NCBI GenBank assembly: GCA_020086605.1
Contig: JACBWW010000092.1
Location: forward strand, 426,602 to 490,601
DNA length: 64,000 bases
Reading direction: 5' to 3'
Source of the DNA: Lanius collurio
Taxonomy: Eukaryota > Chordata > Aves > Passeriformes > Laniidae
Position 1 is the first letter of the stretch. Each line of letters begins with the position of its first letter. The position numbers and the translations under genes were made by a program. Of the stretch, positions 39,801 through 45,800 are shown in pieces. The notes under the pieces are model-generated. The model saw only the letters and a program-made list of their open reading frames with translations, was not told where the DNA came from and did no database searches.

Positions 39801-42800
39801 GAGAAACCTGGGATAATGGAAGGTGTCCCTGGGTGGGACTGGATGATCCCACCCCAACCCAAACCATTTGGGATTCTGGGATTCCATCCATTAAAATGTG
39901 CTGACTTTCCTAAAAGCAGGGCTATGGATCCCATTTTCCCTCCCAGCCTCTCCCCCCCCTCCAAAAAAAAAAATTCCACAGAAATAGAATTCCAAACTTA
40001 GGGAAAGCACTGCTGTTCCCTCAGGAACCTTGTGCCAAATTCCTCCCACACTGGGATGAAGTTACATAAAATCCCCCTGTTCCAAGCTCAGGAGCCATCC
40101 CAAGACACAACCCAGGGGTTTTCCAGCACTTTTCCAGCTCCACAGGTTTGGAGCAATTCCCTCAGCTGCACCTTGCTCCCTGCAGGCACCAAAAATAAAA
40201 CTGGGATGAAAATTACCATGGAATTCCTGCACTTTGTGGCTCCTTTCCAGGAAAGTCAGGAGAAAAGAGTTGGTAAAATCCAAAAGAAGGCTCAAAATAA
40301 AACTGAACATCCTGAGAAGTGGTGAATAAAGGTAAAAAAGAACCTAAAAAACCACAAACCCAACCAAATAACAAAAAAATAACCCCAGCACCAGGAAACT
40401 TCACCACCTTTGATTCATTTCCAGCAGCCTGATGTATTAATTTTGTTAAAAACAAAAATTAAACTCCAATTAAATTCCAGGAAAAGTTTTTTTAAGGCTG
40501 AAGAACATTTATAGAAAAATTATTTATATAGGGCCACATTTCTACCAAAATTCCTTATATGGAGCCACATTTTGACCAAACTTCTTTATATTTAAACTTT
40601 ATCAGCTTCTCTCCTCATGGAAACATCCCAATTATGTCATGGGAATGCTGATAAAAAATAATATTTGATTTTAATTCCGGGGTTCAGCAGCTCCAGCATT
40701 TCTTGGTGATTCAAGAACTTGAGCTGAAGGAGATTCTTCTCTTTCTTAAGTGCAACCCACACAAAAATTGGAATTTTATCCCAGTTTTCAGGTTTCCTTT
40801 TGCAAAAGGAGCTAAAAAATGCCCTCAGGCTTCTGAAGTCTAAAAGACAAAACTTTGGGAGCACCATCTCCCCTAAATCCTGGGCTTTTTAAGATTTTCT
40901 TCCCTTTAAAAGAGGAAAATCTGGAAGCCTGGAGCTTTTCTTATCTAAATATCAGCAGCCTAACAGCCCTGGGAGCTGAAAAGACCCATTCCCAGCAGGA
41001 ATTCAGCTCAGGAATTCCAAAGGGATCCATCTGAAAGCCACCTTGCTGTCCGAAGAATGGGAATCAAATGCAAAAGCTCAGCTCTTAAATCCCAACTTCC
41101 AGCTCAGGAAATTGGGATTTAACCTGTTTTGTTTAGGCTGGGTTTAGTCACAAATATCCTGGATGCAGCTGGAGCTCCATGGATCATCCCCCTCATCCCC
41201 AGCAGGGCCAAGGAAAGCAGGAAGCAGCAAAGCAAACCAAGCCCTCCGGTGGAAATTTGGAATTCCAGGAGGATCCTGGAGCCCAAAAGGAATTATCCAG
41301 GCAGGCTTTACCATCTGTCCTGGATGCTGATGGAGAGCTGCATCCACGGGTTTCTGCTGCTGGGGATGCAATTCCCTGGATGCTGGGGAGGAAATTCCCT
41401 CCCTGCTGCTCTCCTGCACAGAATCCCAGAATTCCAGCACAGAAAGGACCTTAAAGCTCATCCCAAGAGCACCTCCCACTACCCCAGGCTGCTCCAAGCC
41501 CCGTCCTACCCGGCCTTGGACGCTGCCAGGGATGGAAGAGCCAGCTTCTCTGGGAAAACTGCTCCAGTGCCTCACCCTCCCCACAGCCAGGAATTCCTTC
41601 CACACATCTATCCCAAATTTCCCCTCAATTCCCATCCTCCAAACGGAAGGATTTGCTGGAACACTCCCAGGCCTGGAGTGTCACTGCTCCTCTGTTTATG
41701 AATCCCTCTCGTGGGATAAAAAACAAGGCCACAAGTGCAGCTGTCCCTGTTTTATGGAATATTAATGGAATATTGGGAGGAATTGCTGGGAAGGCTTCTG
41801 TGCAGAGCACTGGGGTTTAGTATTCCAACGTGCCCCTGCTCCCAAAAGCACTGCACTGCCAATGGGTAATGGACAAGCAGGAAAAGAGCTGGGAACAGGC
41901 AATCCTGCTCCTTCCCCCCCCAAAAAAACCCCAAAACATGGAGAGTGGAGAGGCAAAAGCACTCATGTGTAAGGAGGGAAAATCCCTGGAAAAAAACCTG
42001 ATTTAACCAGGAGGTGGAATCCAAGCTGAGCCCCCTGGAAAATGGGGTCAAGGTACCTGTACCTGCAGCACATCCCCAAATCCAGCTCTCCTGCTTCCCA
42101 AAATCCCCATTTCCTGCTTCAGACACTGAGGGTTTGCAGCTGGAAGGTTGGAGAAGGGGAAGTGGCAGCATTTCTCCTGTGCTGGCATAGGAAAGAACAG
42201 GGAGCATTGGATATTCCAGGGAAAGGAGCTGAACATACTGAAAACCAGGATTTGTCCTTTCATTTATAAAAATGAGCAGGGGCTGAGTGACTTCATTTAT
42301 TCATTATTCCATAATTTCTGGGTTATAATTCCAGCATTTTAGTGAAGCCAAGATCTGCTCCAGGAAGAAGATCCAGTTAAGAAAAAAATATCCAGTTTCT
42401 GTGCTCCTTCCCCCAGCTGGCTGAGAATTCCTAAACTCCCCCCAAATCCTGCTTTTCCCTTTCTGCTCGGGGCACACCTAAGGAAGAAATTCCATTTGAA
42501 ATCCTGGATCAGGAAGAGCAAAACTGCTCCCAGGGAAGTCAGGAGAGGGATTCACCTGGCACAGGGAGGGAGAGGATGAGGATGGAAGCACAATTCAAAG
42601 CACAGCTCTTGGAAAACTTCCCCCTCCTCCTCTGGAAGCAGGGAAGGAGATTCCAGCAGCAACTTCCAGAGCCAGTCCCTTCCCAAAAATCACACAGCAA
42701 TGGGATCATCCCCCAGGTAATGCCTGCCTCAAATTCCTCCTCTGCCACAAAGAGCCTCCCAAGGAAAATCCCCACAGGGAACAGGCAATTTCAGCTGCAT

Positions 42801-45800
42801 TTTCCCAACCTGATGCACTTAAATCCCAAAATCCCAGGCACATCCCTGAGTCCCTGCAGGATGCAGAGGGAAGGATGGGGCTGGATCCACCACACCAATG
42901 CAGCTCAGCACCTCCAGGAGGGTTTCCCATGGATCTCTCCCTGTGGAACACCACAGGTGGGAACTGCACTGAACCCCCAGACCCACATTAAATCCAAAAT
43001 TCCATGGACACCTAGGAGCATTCCTGGGATCAGAGCAGCCAAGGGCATCATTTCACTCCGGATTTTCCCCCCTCAGTAACAATTCCTAATTCAAATTACA
43101 ACCGTCCTAAAGCCAAGGTTAGGCCAGGCTTAAAGCTCAGGCTCAGTTCCACCACTGAAACATTTCCCCCACCAACACAAAGCCACTTCCAGGACTGAAA
43201 ATGCTGGAATTAGTAGGAATAGTAGGGAAAAAAAAAATCCAAATTTTATAATTTTGCTCAAAACCCAAAATTATCTGTGCCCAGAGAAAGTTCCTCTGTT
43301 TAAGTTTGCTTTTTTTTAAGTAGCTCTTTGTAAATTCCTCAATTTAAGTTAAAATAGGTTAGAGCAGGAAAAGGAACTTGTGAGGAAGTCCTGGAACCTG
43401 GAAACTTGAGGAATTTTAAAACAATTAAAATAATAATCAGAAAAATCCCAGTTTACTTACAATTGTTGCTACCAGGGACTGGGACAAGGCTTCATTCCCA
43501 GGGATGAGGCTTCATTCCCAGGGATGAGGGTTCATTCCCAGGGATGAGGGTTCATTCCCAGGGATGAGGGTTCACCCCCAGCACCTGGACTCGCAGAGGT
43601 GCTGCGGCTCCACCTGAGCTGAGCGAAGATTTTGGGATTCGCGCTAAAAAATCAGGGACAAATCTCCTCGGAGCAGCAAAGCAACGCCCCTCCCTCAGAG
43701 GGGGAGGATTTGGGAATGGCCCCCAGGCTCCAGCGCTTCTCCCACCCCTGGGAAAAGCAGGGATTTCCAGCCCTCCATCCCCTCCCCTCCCCTCCCATCA
43801 GGTATCGCCATCCCGGGGGATTTTCCTTGAATGGGGCAGCGATTTCCAAGTGGGAGCCTGAATGACATCACCCCCCAGGCACTGCACGGCACCTTTGTCT
43901 CCCAAAATGCCTGGAAAACAAGGAATTCTCTCTGGTCCGGGGCTCTTGTCCTGCTGGGACTCAGCTGGATATTCCCAACATCCCCAAAAATAGAAGCCAT
44001 CCCGTCCCCTCCATCCCAAATTCACACTGAGGCGAAACCTTGGAATTTTAATGTCCCCACCTCCTAATTCACACACGTGTGCCAGCAAATATTCCCAAAA
44101 TTCACCACAGCAAAGCCCCAGATATCCCATTCTTAGTCCAAACCCATTCCAGATTTAACAAGGCACTTCCCCATCACGAGGTGACCCTGAAACCACATTC
44201 CAAAGGGGAGCAACCTGCACCCCAAAAACCAGAAAACAAAACATTGCAAGGCCCTGGCCGGGCTCAGGGTCATTCCTTTGATATAAATAAATATGAATAA
44301 ATATAAATAAATATTTAAAAAATATAAATAAATATAAATAGATGTAAATAAATGTAAATTCTCCAAGGATTTAGTCTAAATCCTCCCAGGATTTATTTCT
44401 TACCTAATTATAGCTGAAGTTTAATGTCCTGGGATTTTGCCCAGTGGGAGCAGGGACACCTTGGGAATTGCTCCCCATTCCACAGAAGAGAATAAATCCC
44501 TTTCATGCTCCTTTACACCAGAAATTTGCCAGAAAATTCCAAACTGGGAATGGGTTGTGCAAGCAAACACCAAGCATCAGGCTCCAGAGTTTTCCCTGTT
44601 GGATTTCCACACTGCAAAAAGCTACTAATTATAGTTATAAAATATACAATGATTTTCTGGGAATGACACACTTTGGATTTCCAGCTGGAAAACTTCCACC
44701 GGTGCTTTTCCAACAGGAAGGAAATACTGGAATTACAAAGATGCTGGAGAAGTTGTAAAATCTTGGAGCAACACAGAAGGAATCACAGGGAATTGGGAGC
44801 TCCAGCTCCTTCCTGATCCAGCCTGACGCCTCTTCCTCACACCAACATTTTGGGATCAAATTTTGACTCCTGGCTCATTTTCTCTGGAATTTTAGGTCCA
44901 GCTCCACATCATTCCCAGGGATTGCTGACTCTGGGGTGCATCCCAAAAAGCTGAAGCTCACAGGAGAGGTGCAGCTGCAGGGATGGAGCATTTTTAAGGG
45001 AAGTTTACCCCCCAAAAAATAGGAAAAGTCAGGAAAAAAAAAATCAAGGAAAAGGAAAATAACCTGTTCTACCAACATCCATCAACCAGAGCCACACTTG
45101 GGCCTCCTCAACACTTTTCCTCGAGGAGTCCTAAAATCCTGGAAGGAAAAATTCCCATTAAAAATAGGTGCTAACAAATCCTCTCTTTCCTTCTAAATAT
45201 CCAAACAAATCCTATCTGACATTCCATCAGCAGATCTGGGAACAGGCTGCCCCAAGGGGCTCCAGCTGCCCCATGCCTGGAAATGTCCCAGGCCAGGATC
45301 CCAAATTCCCCACTCAGGTTCCCAAGGCCAAACACATAAAGTGAATTTTCCCTAAATAATCCAACTTTCCAGACACATTAAAGCTGAAACACAGAGCTGG
45401 AAATCCCAAGGACACACTGAGGCAGTGAGAGCCAAGTTCCTTCCTCTCCTCTCTCCATCCCACAGCCCTGGGACCATCATTAACCTCCTTAATAAAGGGG
45501 AGGAGCATTCCAAGGGAAATGCAGGTGGAAAACTCAGCCTTGCCCTCCCCTCAGCATCTCCCAGGTGGATTGGACCAGGCTCCAGGATGGAAATTTGGGT
45601 GTTTAACCACAGCACATCTGTGCCCAGGGAACCAAACCTATGGATGGTTTTCCTTAGGGAAAACAGATTCCCAGAAAAAAACAGCAAGTCCCAAAGTGAC
45701 ACCGACAGGGAACAGCCTGGGAGACTCTGCAGCTCCAATGAACATCCAAAAAAATCCTTGGGAACAGCCACAGCCAGAACCTGGAATTCCAGACTGGCTG

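Noticed and set aside
43579..43603. CAGCACCT/AGGTGCTG hairpin considered as a tRNA or small RNA piece
   Set aside because: Only an 8-bp arm, with no cloverleaf arms or promoter boxes around it.
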